Origin: Bacillus sp. AFS073361
GTDB taxonomy: Bacteria > Bacillota > Bacilli > Bacillales > Cytobacillaceae
DNA length: 64,000 nucleotides
Reading direction: 5' to 3'
Assembly (NCBI RefSeq): GCF_002567005.1
Contig: NZ_NUZU01000039.1
Span: 194,351-258,350, forward strand
The notes beneath the pieces were generated by a model. That model made no database searches. It saw nothing but the letters and a program-made list of their open reading frames with translations, and had not been told where the DNA came from. Shown piece after piece: positions 9,777-17,594 of the stretch. Numbering within the stretch: position 1 is the stretch's first letter; every line of letters begins with the position of its first letter. Made by a program: the position numbers and the translations under genes.

Positions 9777-10835
9777 TTATCGTTCAAAGGTAATCGCCTT
9801 TTGCTTCCTCTTACTCCGTTGCTTTTGTATTAGTTCAGCAACGATACTGATAGCAATCTCCTCCGCCCCCTCTGCTCCAATAGAAAGACCGGCAGGACTG
9901 TTAATTTCCTGAGGGATTGTCAGTCCCTCAAGAAGACGTTGTGTTCTTATCCTTGGTCCAAGAACGCCTAAATACATTAAGTCCTTCCCTTTTAAATGAT
10001 CCAATATCTCCTGATCCTTTTGAAATTGATGCGTAAGGACCAAGACTGAATCAGAACGAGTCAAATGAAGCAGTGGAATCGTCTCATGAGGATTTCCAAC
10101 TAGCCATCCATCCGCATCTGGAAAGTAATCTACATTACACAAAGCAGAACGCCAATCGGAAACAATTACTGAAAATCCTGTCTGCGAGGCCACTTTTACC
10201 AATGGCACGGCATCAGCGCCAGCACCAAAAACAACTAGTCGAGGTTTCGGTTCAAACGAATGAATATAAACATTTGATGATAGTTCCGCAAAATATCTGA
10301 TCCCGCTTTTCGGAAAGTTTTGATGAATTTCGTTTAATAGACTTTTAGCCTCATTTAGTACCCTTCCATGCCATTTTCCAAAATAATGTTGATCATCTGA
10401 CAAAAATAAATAGTCAGAAACCGAATTTTCCTCGGTCATTTTTTTAATCATCGTGACTCGATGGCCATTGTCCAAATGGAACTTTAGCTTATAAAGGTGG
10501 TCACGTAGAAAGGCATCGACAGGTTCAAGAAGCACATGGATGACCCCGTTACAGCCTGCACCCTGGCCCCACGATAAATCGTCCTCCTCCCGCATATCAT
10601 AAATGACAGATTTTACTTTCCCTTCATCCCTTGCTTCTTGAGCGCGATAGGATAAGTCTGTTTCTAAACAACCAGCACTTAACATACCAACCTTTGTCCC
10701 GTCACTTCGTAACAACATGGATGTACCTTCTTTACGATAGGCGGATCCTTTTACATGAATGATGGTTGCTAAACAATCGCCTTCATGATAAGAATCAGAA
10801 AATAAGGCGTTTAAGATTTCATGAATCCCTTCCAT
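9777..10835 (-). CDS. pucA: XdhC/CoxI-family molybdenum enzyme maturation factor (PucA-like)
   Basis: The protein is a 352-residue XdhC/CoxI-type factor, which handles molybdopterin cofactor for xanthine dehydrogenase. The N-terminal XdhC domain includes ATIIHVKGSAYRKEGTSMLL and GMLSAGCLETDL with the conserved cysteine; a C-terminal Rossmann-like domain starts at RLVVFGAGADAVPLV near residue 197. It is the first gene of the minus-strand urate series, with a 56-bp gap before OHCU decarboxylase. The structural xanthine dehydrogenase genes that it would serve are not in the window. The PucA name is by analogy with B. subtilis. Confidence 0.85.
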   Translation of the reverse strand: MEGIHEILNALFSDSYHEGDCLATIIHVKGSAYRKEGTSMLLRSDGTKVGMLSAGCLETDLSYRAQEARDEGKVKSVIYDMREEDDLSWGQGAGCNGVIHVLLEPVDAFLRDHLYKLKFHLDNGHRVTMIKKMTEENSVSDYLFLSDDQHYFGKWHGRVLNEAKSLLNEIHQNFPKSGIRYFAELSSNVYIHSFEPKPRLVVFGAGADAVPLVKVASQTGFSVIVSDWRSALCNVDYFPDADGWLVGNPHETIPLLHLTRSDSVLVLTHQFQKDQEILDHLKGKDLMYLGVLGPRIRTQRLLEGLTIPQEINSPAGLSIGAEGAEEIAISIVAELIQKQRSKRKQKAITFER

Positions 10836-11264
10836 CTTGGCCCCCTATTCTTTCCTAGTTTCTAACACTATATATATTGATAGACCTCCCAAAATACACC
10901 CATGTTCTTTTTCAATTTTCTACTGACCAGGTAGTTTTAAGTAGATTGCCGAACATAAAGAACAAAGTCCATGTCATCTTTTTTCACCATAATATCCAAA
11001 AGGGGATCTAGTATCTACACTGATGTTATAAAATCTCACATGGAAATTTTATGGTTTGTGCATCACATTATTTAAAAATCATGTCAGAAATCCTTTCAAC
11101 AATGGAGCATTTGTGAGCACCATAGTGAATAATGTATGTTAAGTAAATTCACTCATTTCACAGTTAACATTTTAGTACTCGCAACTTCCTCCTAATCTCC
11201 CGGTAATGCATCACATGTGGAAGTAATTTAATAGACCAATTGAAAAATAGAATGGAGTGTTAGT
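10836..11264. promoter_or_regulatory. Divergent intergenic region between pucA-like and guaD genes
   Basis: This 429-bp AT-rich region must hold promoters for both purine operons. I see a small dyad CTAC-7nt-GTAG at 10920-10934, a CCGAAC core at 10949-10954 that partly matches a PurR box, and a 10-bp direct repeat TGCATCACAT at 11059-11068 and 11207-11216. The latter copy runs into the palindrome CACATGTG. No purine (G-box) riboswitch signature and no clear U-tract terminator was seen. The guaD ribosome binding site is a GGAGTG sequence just before the ATG. Assignments are tentative. Confidence 0.4.
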
Positions 11265-11735
11265 ATGACGGATACTCTCTTTATGGAAAAGGCGATTGAG
11301 CTCGCCTTAAATAATGTATTGACGAAACAAGGGGGTCCATTCGGGGCGGTCGTCGTCAAGGATGGAAAGATTGTTGGTGTGGGCCGAAATCAAGTGACTG
11401 GGACAAATGACCCTACTGCCCATGCAGAAGTACAAGCGATTCGAGATGCCTGCCGTAATTTAAATGACTTTCAGTTGAACGACTGTGAGATTTATACCAG
11501 CTGTGAGCCTTGTCCGATGTGTATCGGTGCCATATACTGGGCTAGGCCTAAGGCTGTTTATTATGCCTGCACGAAACAAGAGGCAGCAAAGATTGGATTT
11601 GATGATCAATTTATTTATGAACAGCTATCCCTGCCCGTCGAAAATCGAAAAATACCGATGATAAAAATCTTTCCAACAGATGGAGACTTACCTTTTAGAA
11701 CATGGGAGAATGCACAAGATAAAGTGGAATATTAA
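11265..11735 (+). CDS. guaD: Guanine deaminase
   Basis: This zinc-dependent deaminase of the CDA fold converts guanine to xanthine and ammonia. It has 156 residues, the same as B. subtilis GuaD. The zinc site is formed by THAEVQAI (near residue 53) and SCEPCPMCIGAIYWARP (near 83), and the C terminus GFDDQFIYEQL matches the domain-swapped tail of the family. It is the first gene of a two-gene purine salvage operon with adeC, 23 bp apart, transcribed away from the urate operon. Confidence 0.95.
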   Translation: MTDTLFMEKAIELALNNVLTKQGGPFGAVVVKDGKIVGVGRNQVTGTNDPTAHAEVQAIRDACRNLNDFQLNDCEIYTSCEPCPMCIGAIYWARPKAVYYACTKQEAAKIGFDDQFIYEQLSLPVENRKIPMIKIFPTDGDLPFRTWENAQDKVEY

Positions 11736-11758
11736 TTTGACAAAAAGGATGTTGTCCT

Positions 11759-13504
11759 ATGGAGAGAAAACAATTAATTAAACGAATCTCTGTATCCTCC
11801 AAAAGAGAGCCAGCTGATACTGTTATTAAAAACGGAAAAATTATTGACGTTTTTACAGGGGAGATTATTGAAGGGGACCTTGCGATCGTGGATGGATATT
11901 TTGCTGGAATCGGTGAATATGAGGGAAAAAAGATGATTGATGCGAAGGGGCTATATATTTCCCCTGCTTTTATCGATGGTCATGTACACATTGAATCCTC
12001 AATGATCACGCCAAAGGAGTTTGCAAAGGTTCTCCTTCCGCACGGGGTGACTACAGTTGTTGCCGACCCCCATGAAATTGCCAACGTATTAGGAACGGAC
12101 GGAATACAGTACATGCTTGATTCCTCGGAACATCTACCGTTTGACTTTTTCTTTATGCTTCCTTCCTGTGTTCCAGCAACCGAATTTGAAACTTCCGGTG
12201 CTACTCTCAATGCCGCGGACCTTAAACCGTTTTATCTCGAGCCGCGCGTACTAGGACTAGCTGAAGTCATGAATTTCCCGGCAGTCTTAAAGGCAGAACA
12301 GGAAATGCTTGAAAAAATCTTACAAGCTAAACAATTCGGTAAAAAAATTGACGGCCATGCGGCAGGCTTATCAGCCAATGATATTAATGTTTATATGGCT
12401 GCTGGGATTCGAACCGATCATGAAAGTACAACAGCCGCGGAAGCAAAAGAACGTCTCCAAAGAGGAATGTATTTAATGATTCGCGAAGGGACAGTGGCTA
12501 AGGACTTGCAACAATTGATAACAATCGTCAATGAGCGTAATGCCAGAAGATGCTTATTTGTCACCGATGATAAACATTTAGACGATCTTGTTCATGATGG
12601 AAGCATCGATTACAACGTGAGACTTGCTATCGCCACAGGCCTCTCACCTATTACCGCCTTTCAAATGGCCACCATCAATGCAGCCGAATGCTTTGGACTC
12701 GAAAATAAAGGAGCGATTGCCCCCGGATACAAAGCTGATTTCTTCCTGTTTGATGACATGAATAAAATTAATATTAGAACTGTTTTTAAAGATGGGAAGG
12801 CTGTTGTCAATAATGGTCAACTGACTATGGATTTAAACACCCAAACTTTCGTTGAAACAGAGCGATTGAGAAATTCAGTTCGTTACCATGAGCTAACAGA
12901 AAAGCATTTCCATATTCCTTTAAGAACGAACAAAGCAAATATCATTGAAATTATTCCAAATAGTCTAGTAACTCGTCATCTGATTGAAAAGGTTGAAAAG
13001 AATGATGGCGGGTTCTTTCAAACTTCTATAACCAATGACCAATTAAAGCTAGCCGTAATTGAACGCCATCACCTAAAAAATCAAATCGGTTTAGGTATTG
13101 TTAAAGGATTGGGGCTAAAATCCGGTGCCATTGCCACAACCATCGCCCATGATTCTCATAATCTTATTATTGCAGGAACGACAGATGATGATATGGTAAT
13201 GGCCACAAAGGCGATCAAAGAAATGCAAGGCGGTCTGGTCGTTGTCAACCAAGGAGAGGTCATTGCTTCATTGGAACTATCCATTGCGGGTTTAATGTCC
13301 GATCGGCCATATCAAGAGGTGTATTCTGGTCTTAAAGAAATCAATCTTGCTCTTCAAAAACTGGGAGCAAATCATCACTTTAACCCGTTTCTAACCTTAT
13401 CTTTTTTAGCACTCCCGGTCATACCAGAATTAAAACTTACAGATAAGGGGTTGTTTCTAGTCAGTAAATTTAAACATATCGATCTTGATGCAAATGAAGT
13501 GTAA
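11759..13504 (+). CDS. adeC: Adenine deaminase
   Basis: AdeC hydrolyses adenine to hypoxanthine and ammonia using a metal centre in an amidohydrolase barrel. It has 581 residues, typical for bacterial Ade. Motifs include FIDGHVHIESSMITP (near residue 75), VVADPHEIANVLG (near 101), GHAAGLSANDIN and LFVTDDKHLDDL. The C-terminal domain VSKFKHIDLDANEV is also complete. It follows guaD closely with an AAGGATG site and is succeeded by a strong terminator. Hypoxanthine and xanthine produced by this operon would need xanthine dehydrogenase encoded elsewhere. Confidence 0.95.
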   Translation: MERKQLIKRISVSSKREPADTVIKNGKIIDVFTGEIIEGDLAIVDGYFAGIGEYEGKKMIDAKGLYISPAFIDGHVHIESSMITPKEFAKVLLPHGVTTVVADPHEIANVLGTDGIQYMLDSSEHLPFDFFFMLPSCVPATEFETSGATLNAADLKPFYLEPRVLGLAEVMNFPAVLKAEQEMLEKILQAKQFGKKIDGHAAGLSANDINVYMAAGIRTDHESTTAAEAKERLQRGMYLMIREGTVAKDLQQLITIVNERNARRCLFVTDDKHLDDLVHDGSIDYNVRLAIATGLSPITAFQMATINAAECFGLENKGAIAPGYKADFFLFDDMNKINIRTVFKDGKAVVNNGQLTMDLNTQTFVETERLRNSVRYHELTEKHFHIPLRTNKANIIEIIPNSLVTRHLIEKVEKNDGGFFQTSITNDQLKLAVIERHHLKNQIGLGIVKGLGLKSGAIATTIAHDSHNLIIAGTTDDDMVMATKAIKEMQGGLVVVNQGEVIASLELSIAGLMSDRPYQEVYSGLKEINLALQKLGANHHFNPFLTLSFLALPVIPELKLTDKGLFLVSKFKHIDLDANEV

Positions 13505-13506
13505 AA

Positions 13507-13544
13507 AAAACATCCTCTTGCCATTTGGGCTGAGAGGATGTTTT
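13507..13544. terminator. Bidirectional terminator
   Basis: The 12-bp arms AAAACATCCTCT and AGAGGATGTTTT enclose a 14-nt loop between the convergent adeC and BASS transporter genes. A-rich and T-rich ends on both sides allow it to stop transcripts from either direction. Confidence 0.9.
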
Positions 13545-13557
13545 GGTGTATTTGCCC

Positions 13558-14526
13558 TTATAGAGCAACAGAATCCTGATTTTTAATTTTTCTATTATAA
13601 TACCTATTGAGAAAATGACCATTTAAGGAAGCAAGGACCTGCTGAAATAGCATGCCGACAACCACTGGCACCGCTACTGCGGCTGGGAAATAGGCAACAG
13701 CGATCACTGCACCTGCACTAATATTTCTCATTCCGCCAGTGAAAGTTAGCGAAATAATGTTGGCGCGTCCACCTTTAAAAAATTTCCCTATTAAAAACGA
13801 AAACAAGTATCCAGTCAATGCAATCAAAAAGACGGTCAACGTAATGCTAACTAATTTAAGATTAATATTTTTTAAGTATGGTGCTACAACTGCTCCATTA
13901 AGCATGACCACAAAACCCAGGCATATTTTTGAAAAGGGAGCAAGGCGTGTTCCCAATTGGTCTTTAATTTTCCCCTTGGTCACTTGGTTTAAATACATAC
14001 CTATCAGCGAGGGGATAACGACCATTCCCAATAGTCCCTTCATAATACTGATATAGTCCATCTCAATGGTTTCACCCATAAATAACGATAGCGAATAAGG
14101 AACAATAATGGGTGAAAGCAAGGTATCGATTAAAATAATCGATAAGACCAGCGGAATATTCCCTTTGTAAATGGCCACCCAAATGAAGCTTGTGACCCCT
14201 GTCGGGATGACCATTCCTAGAATTAGTCCTGTAATCGTATATATATCACCAGAAAAAACGACATGACCTACACTCCAAGCCCATATCGGCATAAGAATAT
14301 GGAGGATTAACATCGCAATAAAAATGGGGAATGGATGAATAATTACCTCTTTTAACGAATGGAAATTGGAACTTAAACTTCCTGCGAAGGTCATAAATGC
14401 AAAAATCCATGGAATTAAGTAAGAAAAGTCCTTTAGATAGATACTGAATATTACTCCAGTCAATACACTAACCGGAGTGATTAATGGCATAATTCTTTCT
14501 AGTTGTTTATTTATCTTTTGCAACAT
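13558..14526 (-). CDS. Bile acid:sodium symporter (BASS) family transporter
   Basis: A polytopic membrane protein of 322 residues with about nine or ten hydrophobic segments, read as a BASS/SBF-family secondary transporter. Typical family segments are LILGMVIPTGVTSFIWVAI around residue 100 and the crossover-like TFTGGMRNISAGAVIAV near 270. These transporters move organic anions with sodium; some carry pantoate or 2-keto acids, and the substrate here is unknown. It stands alone, convergent to adeC, with a GGGAGA site before the ATG. Confidence 0.8.
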   Translation of the reverse strand: MLQKINKQLERIMPLITPVSVLTGVIFSIYLKDFSYLIPWIFAFMTFAGSLSSNFHSLKEVIIHPFPIFIAMLILHILMPIWAWSVGHVVFSGDIYTITGLILGMVIPTGVTSFIWVAIYKGNIPLVLSIILIDTLLSPIIVPYSLSLFMGETIEMDYISIMKGLLGMVVIPSLIGMYLNQVTKGKIKDQLGTRLAPFSKICLGFVVMLNGAVVAPYLKNINLKLVSITLTVFLIALTGYLFSFLIGKFFKGGRANIISLTFTGGMRNISAGAVIAVAYFPAAVAVPVVVGMLFQQVLASLNGHFLNRYYNRKIKNQDSVAL

Positions 14527-14692
14527 GTTGAGAGTCTCCCTATTTATTTGTGAAGCAACTTACATTTGCCTTCCAAGCAGTAAGTCCCTCTAGAACAGTT
14601 ACTATATAATTATAAAGAATACCACAATTTCTCTTCATCCTAAATCAAGTAATCTTAAATTCTTTCGAAATACGAAAAAATATACATGTCAA

Positions 14693-14714
14693 ACATCTAC
14701 TAAAGATGTATAAT
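14693..14714 (+). promoter_or_regulatory. Promoter -10 with overlapping 6-bp dyad upstream of DMT transporter
   Basis: TATAAT (14709-14714) is preceded by the perfect dyad ACATCT-ACTAA-AGATGT (14693-14709), which occupies the spacer and touches the -10. The -35 is poor (near TGTCAA). The overlap suggests a repressor operator for the downstream exporter, but no regulator gene lies beside it. Confidence 0.4.
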
Positions 14715-14754
14715 AATTGCAATCTATTTACATTGTAATTGAAATGAGAAAGAA

Positions 14755-15717
14755 GTGAAACAGTTGGCAAAAGCGCAAAAATATCAGATATACATGCTAT
14801 TAGTATTTGTAATGGCCACATGGGGGCTGAATGTCATTGCGACGAAAATCATTGTTACGGCCTTTATGCCAGAGACCATTACTGCACTAAGGGTATTCAC
14901 AGCGGGCATCTGTGTATTTATCATCCTTGGTTTTTTTAAGAAAGTCAGGCTGCCCTCAAGAAAAGAGTTTCGGTATATTTTTTTCGCATGTCTTTTTAAC
15001 GTGGTATGCCACCATTTCTTTTTGTCACTTGGGTTATTAAAGACTTCTGCAACAAACGGGGGTCTTATTTTAGGACTTGGTCCCTTGCTCACGACAATTG
15101 TTGCCTTTTTCTTATTAGGAACTAGGATCACGTTGATTCGATTGTTGGGAATCATAATGGGTTTTATGGGTGTTACGTTTATTGTGTTATTTGGAAATGC
15201 TGGAGTAAGTACAGTTTCCAGTGGAGATATTTATGTGTTCCTGGCAATATTCGCTCAAGCATTTAGTTTTAGTTTAATTAAAAAATGTTCCGAAACTCTG
15301 GATCCACGTTTGATGACAGGTTATATGCTAGTGATTGGTTCTGTCATCTTATTTATCATTAGCCGTTTTACAGAACCAAATGGGCTGAAAGAAATTTCTC
15401 ATGGTTCTGTCAGCGTTTGGATGATATTTTTTGCTTCCGCTATTATTGCCACGGCTCTTGGTCATATGATTTACAATAATGCCATCGGTAAAGTGGGTGT
15501 AGCTGAATCGGCTATTTTTATCAATTTCAACCCGTTTTTCGCCTTGATTGGTGCCGTTATTTTTCTCGACGAGCAGATTACGGCATCGCAAATATTTGGT
15601 TTTATTTTCATACTTGCAGGTGTTTTATTTGGATCTGGTGCGTTTGAGGAGTTCCTATCTCAATCCAAGCACAAAAAGAATCAATTATATTTGAATAAAG
15701 TAAAGGACTTGCATTAA
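14755..15717 (+). CDS. EamA/DMT-superfamily transporter
   Basis: A 320-residue inner membrane protein with about ten hydrophobic helices arranged as two EamA repeats (ATWGLNVIATKIIV at the start, GHMIYNNAIGKVGVAESAIFINFNPFFALIGAVIFLDE in the second half, the classic EamA C-terminal pattern). Members export amino acids, metabolites or drugs; the substrate is unknown. The start is GTG with a weak purine-rich site. It forms a single-gene unit with its own promoter and terminator. Confidence 0.85.
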   Translation: MKQLAKAQKYQIYMLLVFVMATWGLNVIATKIIVTAFMPETITALRVFTAGICVFIILGFFKKVRLPSRKEFRYIFFACLFNVVCHHFFLSLGLLKTSATNGGLILGLGPLLTTIVAFFLLGTRITLIRLLGIIMGFMGVTFIVLFGNAGVSTVSSGDIYVFLAIFAQAFSFSLIKKCSETLDPRLMTGYMLVIGSVILFIISRFTEPNGLKEISHGSVSVWMIFFASAIIATALGHMIYNNAIGKVGVAESAIFINFNPFFALIGAVIFLDEQITASQIFGFIFILAGVLFGSGAFEEFLSQSKHKKNQLYLNKVKDLH

Positions 15718-15718
15718 T

Positions 15719-15745
15719 GTGGCTCAAGCTTGAGTCACTTTTTTT
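15719..15745 (+). terminator. Terminator after DMT transporter
   Basis: GTGGCTCAAG and CTTGAGTCAC form a near-perfect hairpin followed by seven T residues, beginning two bases after the stop codon. Confidence 0.9.
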
Positions 15746-15862
15746 ATCCACAAAAAACTCAAACCCAATACACCTCAAGTCCTAGAATAAAATAAATCTC
15801 TGGTTCATTGAGGATAGCGAGAGGATTTCTTATCCTTAACTAGAAGATGTAAGGAAAAGGGG

Positions 15863-16741
15863 ATGGGAAAAGTGAAAAGAATTATCTTTCTGTTATTGGT
15901 GATCACCGGATTATATATTCTCTATAATCAAGTTTCTGCGTTTGATTGGTTTAGTAAAACAGATAATAAAACCACAGAGGCAGCAATGACCAAGGATATT
16001 GATGTTATTGAAGTAGATATTTCCAGTGTAAGTACAACAATTATTCCAGAGGATCGGAAAGATGTGAAAGCCATCTACAACGGCAATGATAAGCTAACCG
16101 TTAGAGAGCACGGCGACACCATCGAGGTTTCAGTCAAACATAAGGGATTTGGTTGGTTCGACTGGTCTCCTTTCTCAAAAAAGAAGAAATTAGTAATTTA
16201 TATCCCAGAAGATTATCACCGTGACATGCGCATCAGTTTAGGTTCGGGTAATGTAAGTTTTTCAGGAAAATCCAAAAATAACCCGATAAATCTTGATGAA
16301 TTAACGGTTGATATTGGTTCAGGCAATATGGATCTAAAGAACATGAACATCAACCATTTTGAACAAAATGTAGCGTCAGGAGATGTAGATATTAAATCAC
16401 TACAAACAGAAACTGGATCGTTTGATGTAAGTTCTGGCAGCCTGGATGTGAAGGAATATACCGGTGCCATTCAAGCGAATGTTTCCTCTGGGGAACTTGA
16501 TTTTCAAGTAGATCAACTGACAGATTCAATTGATATTGAAGTCAGTTCCGGAGATGTAAAGTTAGACCTTCCTAACAATGCGGATTTCACCTTAGACGGA
16601 GACGTTGCCAGTGGGGATATCATTTGTGAACTGCCATTGACATCAAAAAACATTAAGAAAAGAAGCATCGAAGGAATTCATGGCTCTGGTAAATACAAAA
16701 TAGACCTGGATGTGTCAAGCGGCGATATTACAATCCGTTAA
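15863..16741 (+). CDS. DUF4097-type beta-repeat protein (LiaG-like), membrane anchored
   Basis: The 292-residue product begins with one hydrophobic segment (IIFLLLVITGLYILYNQV, residues about 6-23) and continues as repeated short beta-strand motifs in which SSGD/ASGD/GSGN steps recur about every 18-20 residues (for example GSGNVSFSG, GSGNMDLKN, ASGDVDIKS, SSGSLDVKE, SSGELDFQV, SSGDVKLDL, ASGDIICEL, SSGDITIR). This is the DUF4097 right-handed beta-fold seen in LiaG. It probably sits outside the membrane; function is not defined. ATG at 15863 or GTG at 15872 could each be the start. Confidence 0.75.
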   Translation: MGKVKRIIFLLLVITGLYILYNQVSAFDWFSKTDNKTTEAAMTKDIDVIEVDISSVSTTIIPEDRKDVKAIYNGNDKLTVREHGDTIEVSVKHKGFGWFDWSPFSKKKKLVIYIPEDYHRDMRISLGSGNVSFSGKSKNNPINLDELTVDIGSGNMDLKNMNINHFEQNVASGDVDIKSLQTETGSFDVSSGSLDVKEYTGAIQANVSSGELDFQVDQLTDSIDIEVSSGDVKLDLPNNADFTLDGDVASGDIICELPLTSKNIKKRSIEGIHGSGKYKIDLDVSSGDITIR

Positions 16742-16865
16742 GTTTCAAAAGCGCGTGGATGTGTGAATTCATGCGTTTTTTTATTTTATTGCTTAAAGGA
16801 ACCATAATCCGAAAAATATCATATCTTATTCTGGCTTGCGTTTTAAATATGGAAGGAGAGTTACC

Positions 16866-17255
16866 ATGTATTACTATCCCTGCCAATATCCAATCTACCC
16901 TCCATTGTCTGCATACCCGCCTCACATCGTATTTCACCCGTATCCAAGGAGTTATCCGCCAGTAGATGTAAAAATATTTGAGGGCTCCGTCAAGTCATTT
17001 CGACTATTAATGGACCAAGGGAGTATTTTGTTAGATCGCTTAGGGGACGTTGGCTTCGCTCGGAAAATGATGAGTGCAGCCCAGCAAGGGAAAAAAGCGG
17101 AAGTTGATCATTTAATTAGTTCCGTTGGATTAAAAGTACCTGTTGAAACTAGCTTTACACCATCTGGCGTCCAATTCGAACTCTACGCTTCACCGCATCC
17201 AAACAATCCTGAAAGTTGCTGCACGTTAAAAGTGTCGATGAAATGGGGGAAGTAA
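16866..17255 (+). CDS. Small Tyr/Pro-rich protein, YuzC-like
   Basis: A 129-residue protein with a Tyr/Pro-rich N terminus (MYYYPCQYPIYPPLSAYPPH) and a C-terminal domain containing LLDRLGDVGFARKMMSAAQQGKKAEVDHLI and a double-Cys segment near the end. From memory it resembles B. subtilis YuzC, a small protein of spore-forming bacilli; not searched. The ATG at 16866 follows GGAAGGAGAG; an open extension of ten codons has no site. Single-gene unit ended by a terminator. Confidence 0.65.
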   Translation: MYYYPCQYPIYPPLSAYPPHIVFHPYPRSYPPVDVKIFEGSVKSFRLLMDQGSILLDRLGDVGFARKMMSAAQQGKKAEVDHLISSVGLKVPVETSFTPSGVQFELYASPHPNNPESCCTLKVSMKWGK

Positions 17256-17269
17256 ATAAATATTTATCA

Positions 17270-17311
17270 AAAAAAGTGGTATCCCCATCACAAGCGGATA
17301 CCACAACTTTT
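17270..17311. terminator. Bidirectional terminator
   Basis: The arms GTGGTATCC (17276-17284) and GGATACCAC (17296-17304) are flanked by A-run and T-run ends, between the convergent YuzC-like and SemiSWEET genes. Confidence 0.9.
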
Positions 17312-17312
17312 T

Positions 17313-17582
17313 TTACTTTGCAATTGCACTATATTTAATTTTTAACACTAATATCGTTACAGCTAAAATTAACGTAATAGAGTTAGCAACAATGATTGGA
17401 ATATCTTTCACAAATAGCCCATACACCAGCCACAGAAAAACTCCACTTGTGAACAAACTGTACATGACTAAGGATATTCCTTCGGTATTTTTCTCTTTAA
17501 TAGTTTTAATTGCCTGTGGCAGGAATGAAAGGGTGGTTAAAATAGCTGCAGCATAGCCGAAAATTGGTATGAGTTGTTGCAT
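17313..17582 (-). CDS. SemiSWEET sugar transporter
   Basis: An 89-residue membrane protein with three hydrophobic helices and the PQ-loop motif SFLPQAIKTIKEKNTEGIS in the first half, the hallmark of bacterial SemiSWEETs, which work as dimers and allow facilitated diffusion of sugars such as sucrose. It starts at an ATG after AAGGAGACAA, only 12 bp behind the GH32 sucrose hydrolase gene, so the two are probably co-transcribed. This position supports sucrose or hexose as the substrate. It is the last gene of the raffinose cluster. Confidence 0.88.
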   Translation of the reverse strand: MQQLIPIFGYAAAILTTLSFLPQAIKTIKEKNTEGISLVMYSLFTSGVFLWLVYGLFVKDIPIIVANSITLILAVTILVLKIKYSAIAK

Positions 17583-17594
17583 TCTTTTGTCTCC

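Noticed and set aside
10945..10957. PurR box
   Set aside because: The CCGAAC core is present, but two flanking positions deviate and no second inverted box at the required spacing was seen.
10836..11264. Purine riboswitch before guaD or pucA-like gene
   Set aside because: The conserved loop sequences of the G-box aptamer and a following terminator/antiterminator were not found on either strand.
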